The translations under genes and the position numbers were made by a program. Of a stretch of 64,000 nt of DNA, positions 54,399 to 63,809 are shown in pieces (the first letter of the stretch is position 1; the number at the start of each line of letters is the position of its first letter). The stretch lies in the NCBI RefSeq assembly GCF_002127585.1, contig NZ_NEGZ01000012.1, positions 46,312-110,311 of the forward strand, read 5' to 3'. Under the pieces are notes generated by a model. It worked only from the letters and a program-made list of their open reading frames with translations. It did no database searches and was not told the DNA's origin. The DNA is from Janthinobacterium sp. GW458P. GTDB taxonomy: Bacteria > Pseudomonadota > Gammaproteobacteria > Burkholderiales > Burkholderiaceae_D.

Positions 54399-55078
54399 GC
54401 GGCCAGGCGCGCCGGTTCCAGCGCGATCAGCACCAGCAGGATGGCCAGCGGCACGGCCAGCGCGGCAAAGCCCACGGCCAGGTAGGCAAAGGCGGCCAGG
54501 ATGGCGCCCGCGGCAAAGCCCAGCAGGGGCCAGAAGAATTTGACGCAACGTTCGCGCGTGGCGCCGTCAGCCGCGCCGCGCAGCACGTCGACCGTGTCGA
54601 TCACCACTTGCGTCACATTGCCCGTCATCATGGACGTGGGTGCCAGATGGGCCAGCAGCAGCCGGCTGATGGCGCTGTGCGCGCCCATGGCCGCCGCGCC
54701 GGACAGGCCGGCCGTCATGGCCAGCGCGCCCGGCTCGGGGCCCAGCGGCTCGGCCAGCACGCCCAACACCATGAAACCGAGCAGCAGCGCCAGCTCCAGC
54801 AGCAACGCCAGGCGCAGCGCCGGTCCGCCGCGGCGTTCGGCCGCCACCGTCAACAGCCGCGCCGCCGCCACGCCCGCGACAAACGCGGGAAACGCCAGCA
54901 GCTTGAGGGCGATCGAGGCATGCGTGGCGTTGGCCAGCGCCGCGCCGATCAGCACGAAGTTGCCCGTCACGTGGGCGGTGAACAGGCCAAACAGGGCGAC
55001 GAAGCCCAAGGTATCGACATAGCCGGCCAAAAAGCCCAGGCTGACGCCCTGCAAACGGCTGCGCTGCGCAAGATTCAT
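54395..55078 (-). CDS. DUF1275 (YoaK-type) membrane protein
   Basis: The 227-residue inner-membrane protein has about six helices and the DUF1275 features GYVDTLGFVALFGLFTAHVTGN, FVAGVAAARLL and SMMTGNVTQVVIDTVD. The family includes YoaK and has no proved transport substrate. AGGAG precedes the ATG at 55078. A much longer frame runs upstream opposite the amino-acid permease and is not coding. Confidence 0.9.
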   Translation of the reverse strand: MNLAQRSRLQGVSLGFLAGYVDTLGFVALFGLFTAHVTGNFVLIGAALANATHASIALKLLAFPAFVAGVAAARLLTVAAERRGGPALRLALLLELALLLGFMVLGVLAEPLGPEPGALAMTAGLSGAAAMGAHSAISRLLLAHLAPTSMMTGNVTQVVIDTVDVLRGAADGATRERCVKFFWPLLGFAAGAILAAFAYLAVGFAALAVPLAILLVLIALEPARLAA

Positions 55079-55267
55079 ACCCACTCCTTGAAATTTTCCA
55101 TCATGATACCGTGGCGCCGCCGCGGCCTGCAGCCGTTTTGCGCGCCGTTCGGCGAAGATGCGGGGCGTTTCTTGCACCTCCGCAGTGCAACATGCATTTC
55201 GCTCCTGCTTTGCCCGAGCATGCTTTAGAATCAGCGACCTCAGCCCCGTAAAAACAGGATAAAACAT

Positions 55268-56632
55268 ATGACGGCAGTCGGGAATACCGAACCACAAGAG
55301 CTCAAGCGCGGCCTGAAAAGCCGCCACATCCAGCTCATCGCCCTGGGCGGCGCCATCGGCACCGGCCTGTTTCTGGGCATCGCGCAAACCATCAAGATGG
55401 CCGGGCCTTCCGTGCTGCTCGGTTATGGCATCGCCGGCGTCATCGCCTTTCTGATCATGCGCCAGCTGGGCGAGATGGTCGTCGATGAACCGGTGGCCGG
55501 CTCCTTCAGCTACTTTGCCGACAAATACTGCGGCCACCTGCCCGGCTTTTTGTCGGGCTGGAACTACTGGGTGCTGTATGTGCTCGTCAGCATGGTCGAA
55601 CTGACGGCCGTCGGCATCTACGTGCAGTACTGGTGGCCGGACGTGCCGACCTGGGTCTCGGCGCTGGTGTTCTTTTGCGTCATCAACGCCATCAGCCTGC
55701 TGAACGTGAAGGCATTTGGCGAGATGGAATTCTGGTTCTCCATCATCAAGGTGGTCGCCATCATCGGCATGATCGTCTTCGGCGCGTATCTGCTCGCTTC
55801 CGGCGATGCCGGACCGCAGGCGTCGGTGGCCAACCTGTGGCAGCACGGCGGCTTCTTCCCGAATGGCTGGCAAGGCCTGGTGATGGCCATGGCCGTCATC
55901 ATGTTTTCGTTCGGCGGCCTGGAACTGGTGGGCATCACGGCGGCCGAGGCGGACGATCCGAGCACGACGATTCCCCGCGCCACCAACCAGGCCATCTACC
56001 GCATCCTGATCTTTTACATCGGCGCGCTGGGCATTCTGCTGTCCCTGTACCCATGGCAAAACGTCGTCACCGGCGGCAGCCCTTTTGTCCTGATCTTCCA
56101 TGCGCTCGACAGCAACCTGGTGGCCACGGCACTGAACGTGGTGGTACTGACGGCGGCACTCTCCGTCTACAACAGCGGCGTGTACTGCAACACGCGCATG
56201 CTGTTCGGCCTGGCCAAGCAGGGCAACGCCCCGCGCGCGCTGCTGCAGCTGAACCGCCGCGGCGTGCCGCTCGTCGCCCTGGGCGTCTCCGCCCTGGCGA
56301 CGGGCGCCTGCGTGGTGGTCAATTACCTCATGCCGGGCAAAGCATTCCAGGTATTGATGGGACTGGTGGTCTCGGCGCTGATCATCAACTGGGCCATGAT
56401 CAGCTGGATCCATTTGCGCTTCCGCGCGCAGAAAAAAATCGAAGGCAAGACGACCCTGTTCCAGAGCCTGGGCTACCCGTTCACCAACTACCTGTGCCTG
56501 CTGTTTTTGGCCGGCATCCTGGTGATCATGTACCTGACGCCGGGCCTGCGCATCTCCGTCTACCTGATTCCCGTGTGGCTGGCCGCGCTGGGCGTCGGCT
56601 ACTGGATCAAGCAAAACAAGGCCAAGGCATAG
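55268..56632 (+). CDS. Amino-acid permease of the AAT family (aromatic/proline-type)
   Basis: The 454-residue transporter has twelve helices and the APC/AAT signature near its start (RHIQLIALGGAIGTGLFLG, GPSVLLGYGIAGVIAF), plus GEMVVDEPVAGSF and FGGLELVGITAAEADDP. It resembles AroP/PheP/ProY and should be a proton symporter for a neutral or aromatic amino acid. AGGA lies before the ATG. A strong terminator follows at 56655-56688. Specificity cannot be read from sequence. Confidence 0.92.
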   Translation: MTAVGNTEPQELKRGLKSRHIQLIALGGAIGTGLFLGIAQTIKMAGPSVLLGYGIAGVIAFLIMRQLGEMVVDEPVAGSFSYFADKYCGHLPGFLSGWNYWVLYVLVSMVELTAVGIYVQYWWPDVPTWVSALVFFCVINAISLLNVKAFGEMEFWFSIIKVVAIIGMIVFGAYLLASGDAGPQASVANLWQHGGFFPNGWQGLVMAMAVIMFSFGGLELVGITAAEADDPSTTIPRATNQAIYRILIFYIGALGILLSLYPWQNVVTGGSPFVLIFHALDSNLVATALNVVVLTAALSVYNSGVYCNTRMLFGLAKQGNAPRALLQLNRRGVPLVALGVSALATGACVVVNYLMPGKAFQVLMGLVVSALIINWAMISWIHLRFRAQKKIEGKTTLFQSLGYPFTNYLCLLFLAGILVIMYLTPGLRISVYLIPVWLAALGVGYWIKQNKAKA

Positions 56633-56654
56633 GCTGTTTTACACCGCATCAAGC

Positions 56655-56688
56655 AAAAAGCCCGTCTTCGCAGGAAGGCGGGCTTTTT
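56655..56688. terminator. Bidirectional intrinsic terminator
   Basis: AAAAAGCCCG (56655-56664) pairs with CGGGCTTTTT (56679-56688), with extra CTTC/GAAG pairing inside the loop. T-runs occur on both strands, so it can end the permease transcript and that of the convergent 534-residue protein gene. Confidence 0.92.
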
Positions 56689-56716
56689 GCATTCAACGCA
56701 GTCTCGCCGTCTATTG

Positions 56717-58321
56717 CTAAGCGGCGGCCCCGCCCTCTTCCGGCAGCACGTCGGCGCGCCACAGGCCGATGGTCTGGCCCGGATACGATTGCAGCAGCAC
56801 TTCGTCGTTCAGGGTCAGCATCGCCTGCTGGCGCTGCTCCGCCTTCTTCTCGGGCGTCATGCCCAGCTCACCCGTCTTGTACGGCCCCAGCACGGGCAGC
56901 AGGTCGCGCAGCACGGAATAGTTGCCCGGCGTGGTCTTGTCCGATTCCAGCTTGCCCAGGAAATATTTCATGACATGCTCGGACTGGCTGGCCTCCTGCC
57001 GCAAGCTCGCCTTCACCATCTTGCCATCCTTGTAGGCCACCTGCGCGTCGCTGCTGGCCGTATCCTCGATCTGGTGGTAGGTATAGTTCTGCGATTCCGT
57101 GCTGGTCGTCAGGCGCAGCGGCACGCCGGGGACGAGGGTCTCATGGAAGCTGGCGCTGAGCTTCGATTGCTGCTGCTGCCTGACCGAACGTGCATCCTGG
57201 CTGGCACCGGTCTGCTCCGTCTTTTGCGACACTTCATAATTGAAGCCATCCTTTTCCGAACTGCGCATGGGATTGCTGAATTGCACGGTCTGCGACACGG
57301 AGGCGCTGAAATCGGCCAGTCCCGTCAGGATGGACTTGTCCTCGGCCGCCAGGCGCCACTTGCCCGTCGCGGGCGTGTCCGTGGCCGCTTGCGGCGCGGC
57401 GGTATTGCTGTGCAGGGCAGTAAAGCTGTCCTTGAGCATGGCCACCAGCCCCGCGTCGCCATGGCCGCGCGACGCCGCCTGGTCGAACTGCTTCATGTAA
57501 CTGCCCAGCGCCTTGGCTTGCCGTTCCTTGCTGCCCAAGGTATTGAGTTGGCTGGCGTCGACCTTCAGGTCCAGGCTGCCGGCCAAGCCGCTGAAGCTGA
57601 TCTTGCACTGCGCGCCATCGGCCTGGAAATCCAGGGTTTGAATACTTTCCGGCTCGCCGCGCACCTTGACTTCCGCATGCAGCTTCACCGACGCCAGCAG
57701 CTGCTGGTCGAACTGCATCAGGCCTTCCAGCTTGATTTTCGGCGTATCCCGTCCCATGCCATCGATGGCGTCCTGAAAACCTTTCGCCAGGTCGCCCAGG
57801 GCGCTGGCTTCAGCGTCGCTGAGCTCGCCGCTCGTCGTCATGCTCACGGCCAGGCCGTCTTGCTGGCTGTCGAGCGACAGCTTGACTTCCACGCCGCTTT
57901 TGGTGGTGATGGTGAGGGCAACCTTGTCCTCGCCATTGCCGTGCAGGCTGCCCGGCGCGATGCCGGACGCCGCGTAGACATTGGGCGTGGTGCTCGGCGG
58001 CGGCTGCCGCATCGCCTGCGCGAAATTGTAGTTTCCAAGCTTGGCCTGCCCCAGCATGGCCGCGCCCAGGCCGCTGAAGCGGCCGCCAAACGCATGCGAA
58101 GAGAAACTCTTTGTCATCGCGTCGCTCACCTTGTTGCGGGTCGCGCTTTCCCATATCGTCGGCGAAGGCAGCAGCTGCGCGACGGCTTGCGTCGCCCCGA
58201 TGTCAACAATGGAGGACGGGCTCGGCGCCGGAGACGGCGTGGCATCCGCCTTGGTGGCAGCGGCATTGAGCGCGCGTGAGGGACTTGGATTCCAGCTCGG
58301 GATCGAGGAGACGGAGGTCAT
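56717..58321 (-). CDS. Large protein of unknown function
   Basis: The 534-residue protein has no signal peptide or membrane helix. The first 45 residues are low in complexity (Ser, Pro, Ala: PSWNPSPSR, ADATPSPAPSPSS). The rest is a mix of beta-rich segments (VALTITTKSGVEVKLSLDSQ, SLDLKVDASQLNTLG) and helices, with a Gln-rich patch (VRQQQQSKLS) and a C-terminal LNDEVLLQSYPGQTIGLWRAD. Codon use is like its neighbours and the frame is intact. It resembles uncharacterised proteins of soil betaproteobacteria; a cell-surface or flagellum-related role is possible, but nothing shows it. It stands alone before a terminator. Confidence 0.75.
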   Translation of the reverse strand: MTSVSSIPSWNPSPSRALNAAATKADATPSPAPSPSSIVDIGATQAVAQLLPSPTIWESATRNKVSDAMTKSFSSHAFGGRFSGLGAAMLGQAKLGNYNFAQAMRQPPPSTTPNVYAASGIAPGSLHGNGEDKVALTITTKSGVEVKLSLDSQQDGLAVSMTTSGELSDAEASALGDLAKGFQDAIDGMGRDTPKIKLEGLMQFDQQLLASVKLHAEVKVRGEPESIQTLDFQADGAQCKISFSGLAGSLDLKVDASQLNTLGSKERQAKALGSYMKQFDQAASRGHGDAGLVAMLKDSFTALHSNTAAPQAATDTPATGKWRLAAEDKSILTGLADFSASVSQTVQFSNPMRSSEKDGFNYEVSQKTEQTGASQDARSVRQQQQSKLSASFHETLVPGVPLRLTTSTESQNYTYHQIEDTASSDAQVAYKDGKMVKASLRQEASQSEHVMKYFLGKLESDKTTPGNYSVLRDLLPVLGPYKTGELGMTPEKKAEQRQQAMLTLNDEVLLQSYPGQTIGLWRADVLPEEGGAAA

Positions 58322-58744
58322 GGGTCTTATGCCTTGCTAAACGAAGATGGGTGGTTAGGTAAAGTATGCATAACTTTCATTTTTTGATAACTGCTAGCCG
58401 TCGAGTACTGCCATGTTTTCTCAGAGCAAGGGATGGGTCGCATCTCAAGCGCTAAGCAGACACTGCTATAACGACGTGAAATGTGAAATCATGAGCGCGA
58501 AGGAGCATGAAAATTTTTCATTCTTGATACAAATCACGCTCCGCCGCCATGCCAGCGTTCGCAGGTGTTCGCCATCTAACTCAATTTGAACAGTTGCCAC
58601 AAGTAAATTTCTACTGTTGCTCAAATGCTGAAAGTGACTATGTGTGATTTTTCGCCCGCCCGCAATCAATATGATCGCTGAGTGCTTGGTGATAAAGCTG
58701 CATATGCTTACTCGGAACCGCAAGCACGGCCTTAAGGAGGCAAT
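58322..58744. other. Intergenic region upstream of the chemoreceptor gene
   Basis: This 423-base divergent gap is AT-richer than the rest and must hold promoters for the unknown protein gene and for the chemoreceptor operon. AAGGAGG lies directly before the chemoreceptor ATG. No sigma-28-like TAAA-N15-GCCGATAA site could be found by eye. A 97-codon minus-strand frame overlapping the chemoreceptor start has no ribosome-binding site and is not accepted. Nothing else was recognised. Confidence 0.5.
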
Positions 58745-60427
58745 ATGAAATTTATGCACTTAACCATCGCCAAACGGCTCGGCATGGGCTTTGGCCTGGT
58801 CGCCCTGTTCCTGTTGCTGGTCATCGCGCTGGGACTGACCAGCATGCGGCAAATCCAGGATCGCATGGATGAAGCGACCAAGGTCAACGACGTCGAAACC
58901 AGGCTGGCCCAGACCATGGATTTGACGGTGACCGAGCGGGCACTGGCCCTGCGCAATCTGATCTTGCTGAAAGAAGACAAGGAAATCCAGATCGAGGTCG
59001 CGCGCATCGGGGAGCAGGAAAAGAAATACGCCATCGCCCAGCAAAAGCTGGGGGCGATGTTCGGCAGGCTGGAGGGCACATCGAGCGAAGAAAAAAGCCT
59101 GCTCGAACAGATCCGCACACAAAGCGAGCTGGCGGCCCCCTTCATACAGCGGGCCGCCGACCTGGCGCTGCACCAGAAACAGGACGATGCCTACAAGCTG
59201 CTGCGTTATGAATTCCGCCCCGTGCAGAAGCGCTGGTGGGAATTGCTGCGCACCTTGATCGCCGTCGAGGAAAAACAGAATAGCGAAGCCTCCATCATCG
59301 CCGAGGCCGCCTACAGCCAGGCGCGCCTGATGATGCTGAGTATCGGCTCGCTGGCGCTGGTCACCAGCCTGCTGGCCGCCGTGCTGATCACCCGCAGCGT
59401 GACGCGCCAACTCGGCTGCGAACCCGACGAAGCGGCGGCGATTGCCGGACAGATCGCCGGCGGCAACCTGGCCGTCCCCATTCATACCCGCGCCGGCGAC
59501 ACGCACAGCCTGCTGTACGCCATGCAATCGATGCGCGACAGCCTGGCGCAAATCGTCCAGCAAGTTCACGCCAGCACCGAGACCATCGCCACGGCGGCGG
59601 GACAAATCGCCATGGGCAATCTGGACTTGTCTTCGCGCACGGAGCAGCAGGCCAGCACGCTGGAGCAAACCGCTTCATCCATGGAAGAACTGACCAGCAC
59701 CGTGCGTATCAACACCGACCATGCGCGCCAGGCCAACGGGCTGGCCGAAACGGCTTCCGATGTCGCCACCAAGGGCGGCGCCGTAGTGGCGCAGGTGGTC
59801 GACACCATGGCCGCCATCGATGTCTCGGCGCGCAAGATCGTCGACATCATCGCCGTCATCGACGGCATCGCCTTCCAGACCAATATCCTGGCGCTGAACG
59901 CGGCGGTCGAGGCGGCCCGCGCCGGGGAACAGGGGCGCGGCTTTGCCGTGGTGGCCACCGAGGTGCGCAACCTGGCGCAGCGCTCGGCCGCTGCGGCGAA
60001 GGAAATCAAGGACTTGATCGGCGACTCCGTCGACAAAGTCCAGGCCGGCAACCGGCTGGTGGAACAGGCAGGATCGACCATGCATGAAGTGGTCGCCAGC
60101 GTGCGGCGCGTCACCGGCATCATGTCTGAAATGATGTCCGCCAGCCAGGAACAATCGGCCGGCATCGAGCAAATCAATATGGCCGTGACGCAAATGGACA
60201 ATGTCACGCAGCAAAACGCGGCCTTGGTCGAGGAAGCCGCCGCCGCCGCGCAAGCGATGCAGGAACAGGTCAACAGCCTGAACGAGGTGGTCAGCGTCTT
60301 CCGCGTGGAAAACAGGGACGGCCGCCGCGATGCGGGGCTGCGCGTGGTCAGCCGTCCGCCAGCGCCCCTGGCAGTGCCGCGCCCCGCCGCTGCCAAGCCC
60401 CGCGAAATCGAATGGGAGCAGTTTTGA
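58745..60427 (+). CDS. Methyl-accepting chemotaxis protein with CheR-tethering tail
   Basis: The 560-residue receptor has a first membrane helix ([16 protein letters not shown]), a four-helix-bundle periplasmic sensor (about 30-190), a second helix ([21 protein letters not shown]), a HAMP linker and the signalling coil with [22 protein letters not shown], the highly conserved tip ([21 protein letters not shown]) and [13 protein letters not shown]. It ends EWEQF, the W-x-x-F pentapeptide used to tether CheR and CheB. AAGGAGG precedes the ATG. It is the first gene of a unit with cysC and a sulfotransferase, separated by only about 25 and 31 bases, an unusual partnership. Confidence 0.95.
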   Translation: MKFMHLTIAKRLGMGFGLVALFLLLVIALGLTSMRQIQDRMDEATKVNDVETRLAQTMDLTVTERALALRNLILLKEDKEIQIEVARIGEQEKKYAIAQQKLGAMFGRLEGTSSEEKSLLEQIRTQSELAAPFIQRAADLALHQKQDDAYKLLRYEFRPVQKRWWELLRTLIAVEEKQNSEASIIAEAAYSQARLMMLSIGSLALVTSLLAAVLITRSVTRQLGCEPDEAAAIAGQIAGGNLAVPIHTRAGDTHSLLYAMQSMRDSLAQIVQQVHASTETIATAAGQIAMGNLDLSSRTEQQASTLEQTASSMEELTSTVRINTDHARQANGLAETASDVATKGGAVVAQVVDTMAAIDVSARKIVDIIAVIDGIAFQTNILALNAAVEAARAGEQGRGFAVVATEVRNLAQRSAAAAKEIKDLIGDSVDKVQAGNRLVEQAGSTMHEVVASVRRVTGIMSEMMSASQEQSAGIEQINMAVTQMDNVTQQNAALVEEAAAAAQAMQEQVNSLNEVVSVFRVENRDGRRDAGLRVVSRPPAPLAVPRPAAAKPREIEWEQF

Positions 60428-60451
60428 GCCGGCAACGGGGGAGTGACGCAC

Positions 60452-61078
60452 GTGGGTAAACTGGAACAGATCGCCGCTGCGGGCGGCGTAGCGCAACACA
60501 TCTTCCCGCATGCGGGCCATATCGGCAAGGCACAACGCAGCGTGCTGGCCGGCCAGCAAGGCGCGACCTTGTGGCTGACCGGCCTGAGCGGTGCAGGCAA
60601 ATCGACGCTGGCCTACGCGCTGGAAAGGCGGCTGCTGGCGGAGGGCCACCTGAGCTGCGTGCTCGACGGCGACAATATGCGGCACCACCTGAATGGCGAC
60701 CTGGGTTTCTCTCCCCGCGACCGCCAGGAAAACATCCGCCGCAGCGCCGTCGTGGCCAGGCTGATGAACGATGCCGGCATGATGGTCATCTGTGCCTTCA
60801 TCTCGCCGCTGCGCGGCGACCGCGAAATGGCGCGCCAGATCATCGGCAGCGATAATTTTATCGAAGCCTACATCAGCACGCCATGCGCGCTGTGCGAGGA
60901 ACGCGATCCCAAAGGACTGTACCGGAAAGCGCGGGCCGGACTGATCCCTGCATTTACGGGCGTCTCGGCGCCCTACGAAGTGCCGCTGGCGCCGGCGCTG
61001 ACGCTCGATACCGGCACGCTGTCGCTGGACCAGGCTTGCGAACGGCTGTTCCAGCAACTGCGCCCGTGCTTCATCTGA
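60452..61078 (+). CDS. cysC: Adenylylsulfate (APS) kinase
   Basis: The product is about 208 residues and phosphorylates APS with ATP to give PAPS, the sulfate donor. The P-loop GLSGAGKST, the DGDNMRHHLNGDLGFS segment, QENIRRSAVVARLM and the catalytic FISPLRGDRE are present, as is DPKGLYRKARAG near the end. A 30-residue N-terminal extension lies before the kinase fold. The GTG at 60452 has GGGGGAG at 9 bases; a GTG at 60443 is too close to it. CysC normally sits with cysD/cysN; here it lies between a chemoreceptor and a sulfotransferase. Confidence 0.93.
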   Translation: MGKLEQIAAAGGVAQHIFPHAGHIGKAQRSVLAGQQGATLWLTGLSGAGKSTLAYALERRLLAEGHLSCVLDGDNMRHHLNGDLGFSPRDRQENIRRSAVVARLMNDAGMMVICAFISPLRGDREMARQIIGSDNFIEAYISTPCALCEERDPKGLYRKARAGLIPAFTGVSAPYEVPLAPALTLDTGTLSLDQACERLFQQLRPCFI

Positions 61079-61109
61079 TGTCGCGCCCACTTTTCAGAGG
61101 AATGATGAA

Positions 61110-62228
61110 ATGAGCAGCAGCCACCATTGCGGCCACGGTAGGCGCCCGCGCCCTGTCATGATGATCCCCCTGCGCCGCTGCGGCAGCCATGCCCTGCGGC
61201 TGCGCCTGAACCTGTCGCCCCAGTTTTATTCACCGTATCCGCTGCACCTGGTCGACATGATGCCATTGCTGCCCCTGTACGGCGACTTGCGCGACGACCG
61301 CGCCTACTTTCGCCTGGTGGTCGATGTGGTGGGCCTGGCGGCGGTCAGCATGGTCAAGTGGCCGGGGGTCGTCTTCGATCCAGTGGAAGTATTCGAGACG
61401 CTGCGCAGCCAGCCGCGCAGCATCCACCGCGTGGCATGGGAACTGCTGCTGCGCGCGGGCGAACACCGCCAGGCGCAGGTGGTGATGGACAAGTCACTCG
61501 ACAGCGTGCACTACGCCGACGACATCGTGCGGCTGTACCCGGACATGCTGTTCCTGAACGTGGTGCGCGATCCGCGCGCGCAGGTGGCATCGATGAACCG
61601 CGCCATCATCCACGATTTTGACACGCTGCTCAATGCCAGGACCTGGCTGGCCGCCCATGCGGCAGCCGACCAGGTCGTGCAACGCTATGGGGCACGCGTG
61701 CTGACGCTACGCTATGAAGATTTCCTGTCGCGCCAAAGGGAGACGCTGGAAAAGGTATGTGACTTTCTCGGCATCGCCTTCCTGCCGCAAATGCTGGATG
61801 TGACCGCGTCGGCGGAAGCGCGGCAAATCGCGCAGTTGTCGTCGCTCTGGTCGGCCAACTGCTATGCGCCCATCGCGGCCAACATCGACAAATTCAGGCA
61901 GCAACTGTCGGACGATGACATCAACATCATCGAAACGCTCACCGGACCGTATATGGACCGCTACGGCTACGCGCGCCTGAGCCGCGGCGACGCCAGCATC
62001 ACGCCCGCGCTGATCGAGCTGGCCGGCCTGCGCTCGGCGCAAGGACGCGAACGCGCCTGGCGCACCCTGGAACACGATAACTTCCGCGATTACCTGCTGC
62101 GCCGCTGCCGCGCCGACTATCTGGCACAGCTGCATGTACGGCTCAGCCAGAGCAGCGGCGCGCCGGGCAGCGGCACCATCGTTACGCTGGATCAACTGGA
62201 CCCGGGCGCGTTTGTCGTCAGTGATTAA
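61110..62228 (+). CDS. Sulfotransferase family protein
   Basis: The product is 372 residues. It has a phosphosulfate-binding loop in MIPLRRCGSHALRLRLN (typical RSGSH-like), an acidic/hydrophobic middle and the 3'-phosphate motif in LFLNVVRDPRAQVASMNRA, followed by LRYEDFLSRQRETLEKVCDFLGI. This order is typical of PAPS-dependent sulfotransferases. With CysC 31 bases upstream, it should use the PAPS produced there to sulfate a cell-surface glycan, lipid or small molecule. No signal peptide is seen, so it acts in the cytoplasm. The acceptor is unknown. Confidence 0.88.
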   Translation: MSSSHHCGHGRRPRPVMMIPLRRCGSHALRLRLNLSPQFYSPYPLHLVDMMPLLPLYGDLRDDRAYFRLVVDVVGLAAVSMVKWPGVVFDPVEVFETLRSQPRSIHRVAWELLLRAGEHRQAQVVMDKSLDSVHYADDIVRLYPDMLFLNVVRDPRAQVASMNRAIIHDFDTLLNARTWLAAHAAADQVVQRYGARVLTLRYEDFLSRQRETLEKVCDFLGIAFLPQMLDVTASAEARQIAQLSSLWSANCYAPIAANIDKFRQQLSDDDINIIETLTGPYMDRYGYARLSRGDASITPALIELAGLRSAQGRERAWRTLEHDNFRDYLLRRCRADYLAQLHVRLSQSSGAPGSGTIVTLDQLDPGAFVVSD

Positions 62229-62268
62229 AGCCTGGCCATCGCCAGTGCCAGGCCGCCCTCCTGCGCCT

Positions 62269-62286
62269 GGCAAGCAGCTGCTTGCC
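62269..62286. repeat. 18-bp perfect palindrome after the sulfotransferase gene
   Basis: GGCAAGCAGCTGCTTGCC lies 41 bases after the sulfotransferase stop. It can form a 7-bp hairpin. A CCTGGC/GCCAGG pair (62231-62236 and 62247-62252) is just upstream. No T-run follows, so Rho-independent ending is uncertain. Confidence 0.45.
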
Positions 62287-62422
62287 CGGTAGCTCTTCCT
62301 AGGTGACATGCTTGGGCATGCCATCGCCATTGCCTCCCGGGCAAGTCGCGCTGACCAGTCATTTATCCCTAAAAACAACAATTTCAATATCAATCGGCAA
62401 TGTCCACTAGAATAGTGAACAT

Positions 62423-63763
62423 ATGAAACATATGCTTAGCGCGCCGGTCGCCAGTTTCACCGATTTGCTGCTCGACGCCGTGTGCATGGTCGATGTGGAG
62501 GGCCGCTTTGTCTTCGTCAGCGCCGCCTGCGAGCGCATCTTCGGCTATACGCAGCAGGAAATGATCGGCAAGCTCATGCTCGACATGGTCGCCCCCGCCG
62601 ACCGCGCGCGCACCCTGGCGGCCGCGCGCGCCATTATGGACGGCCATGCGCAGACGCATTTTGAAAACCGCTACCTGCGCAAGGACGGCAGCCTGGCCCA
62701 CATCATGTGGTCGGCCCGCTGGTCCGCCGCCGACCAGCTGCGCGTGGCGGTGGCGCACGATGTTACCTTACTGAAACAAGCACAGGCGAAGCAGGCTGCG
62801 CTGTACGCCATCTCCGAAGCCATGCAGGCGACGCAGGACTTGCCGGCCTTGCTGTACCGCATACAGCACATCATCGGCGAACACTTGCCTGCGCGCAGCC
62901 TGACCTTGCTGCTGCAGGACGAACACGGCGCGCAACCTTTCATGACCTGTCATGCCGACGACGGCGCGCCGCAGCCCGCGTCGCCGCTGGCCAGCCTGCT
63001 GTGCGACGAAGTGCTGCGCAGCGGGCGTTCCCTGCTGCTGCAGGCGGGGCAACTGGCCGGCCTGCCGCCCGCGCTGCAAGTGGCGGCCGGCACCTTGTCC
63101 GGGTGCTGGCTGGCCGTGCCGCTGTATTCCTCCAGCGGCAGCATCGGCGTGCTGGCCTTGCAAGGCAGCCCGGACGCCGTCATCGGCACGGAGCAAGACC
63201 AGGATCTGCTGCAATTTGTCGCCAAACAGCTGGCCACCGCCATCGAGCGCCGGCAATTGCAGACGCAAATGCAGTTCATGGCCATGCACGATGAGCTGAC
63301 CCGGCTGCCGAACCGCCGCCTGTTCCACGACCGCCTGCACACGGCGTTCGCGCGCGCGCACCGCCAGGAAGGCCGGCTGTCGCTGCTGTTCCTGGACCTC
63401 GACAACTTCAAGCTGGTCAACGACTTCCATGGCCACGCCTGCGGCGACCTGCTGCTGCAGACGGTGGCGGGCCGCCTGCGGGATTGCATGCGGGAAACAG
63501 ATACCCTGGCCAGGATGGGCGGCGATGAATTCGTCGTGCTTCTGGAAAGCAACGCCACGCCGGTGGACGTCAGCCTGATCGAGCAAAAGATCCACGCGGC
63601 GCTGGCCGCGCCGTTGCACTTGGGTAACGGACAGCAGTTGCAGATCGCCGTCAGCATCGGCGTGGCCCACTATCCGGAAGACGGCGACACCATGCAGCAA
63701 CTGCTGCGTCATGCGGACCGCGCCATGTACGCCGCGAAGCTACTTGCCGCGGCGGCGCGCTAG
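62423..63763 (+). CDS. PAS-GAF-GGDEF diguanylate cyclase
   Basis: The 446-residue cytosolic protein has a PAS domain (about 10-120, VCMVDVEGRFVFVSAACERIFGY), a GAF-like domain (about 130-285, SLTLLLQDEHGAQPF, WLAVPLYSSSGSIGVLALQG) and a GGDEF domain (about 285-446) with DELTRLPNRRLFHDRL. The active-site GGDEF is at residues 366-370, and the RETD at 357-360 gives the RxxD inhibitory site five residues upstream. It should make c-di-GMP under product inhibition, controlling motility or biofilm. No ribosome-binding site is evident before the ATG, and 194 bases separate it from the sulfotransferase gene, so it may have its own promoter. Confidence 0.94.
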   Translation: MKHMLSAPVASFTDLLLDAVCMVDVEGRFVFVSAACERIFGYTQQEMIGKLMLDMVAPADRARTLAAARAIMDGHAQTHFENRYLRKDGSLAHIMWSARWSAADQLRVAVAHDVTLLKQAQAKQAALYAISEAMQATQDLPALLYRIQHIIGEHLPARSLTLLLQDEHGAQPFMTCHADDGAPQPASPLASLLCDEVLRSGRSLLLQAGQLAGLPPALQVAAGTLSGCWLAVPLYSSSGSIGVLALQGSPDAVIGTEQDQDLLQFVAKQLATAIERRQLQTQMQFMAMHDELTRLPNRRLFHDRLHTAFARAHRQEGRLSLLFLDLDNFKLVNDFHGHACGDLLLQTVAGRLRDCMRETDTLARMGGDEFVVLLESNATPVDVSLIEQKIHAALAAPLHLGNGQQLQIAVSIGVAHYPEDGDTMQQLLRHADRAMYAAKLLAAAAR

Positions 63764-63809
63764 CGGCCGCCTCCTGGCGGCAATTGCCCCTATGCTATAC
63801 TTTCCAGCG

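Noticed and set aside
54395..56614. 739-codon minus-strand frame joining DUF1275 to an upstream half
   Set aside because: The upstream part is antisense to the amino-acid permease; only the part from 55078 has DUF1275 features and a ribosome-binding site.
58466..58759. 97-codon minus-strand frame before the chemoreceptor
   Set aside because: It overlaps the chemoreceptor start and its ribosome-binding site and has no start signal of its own.
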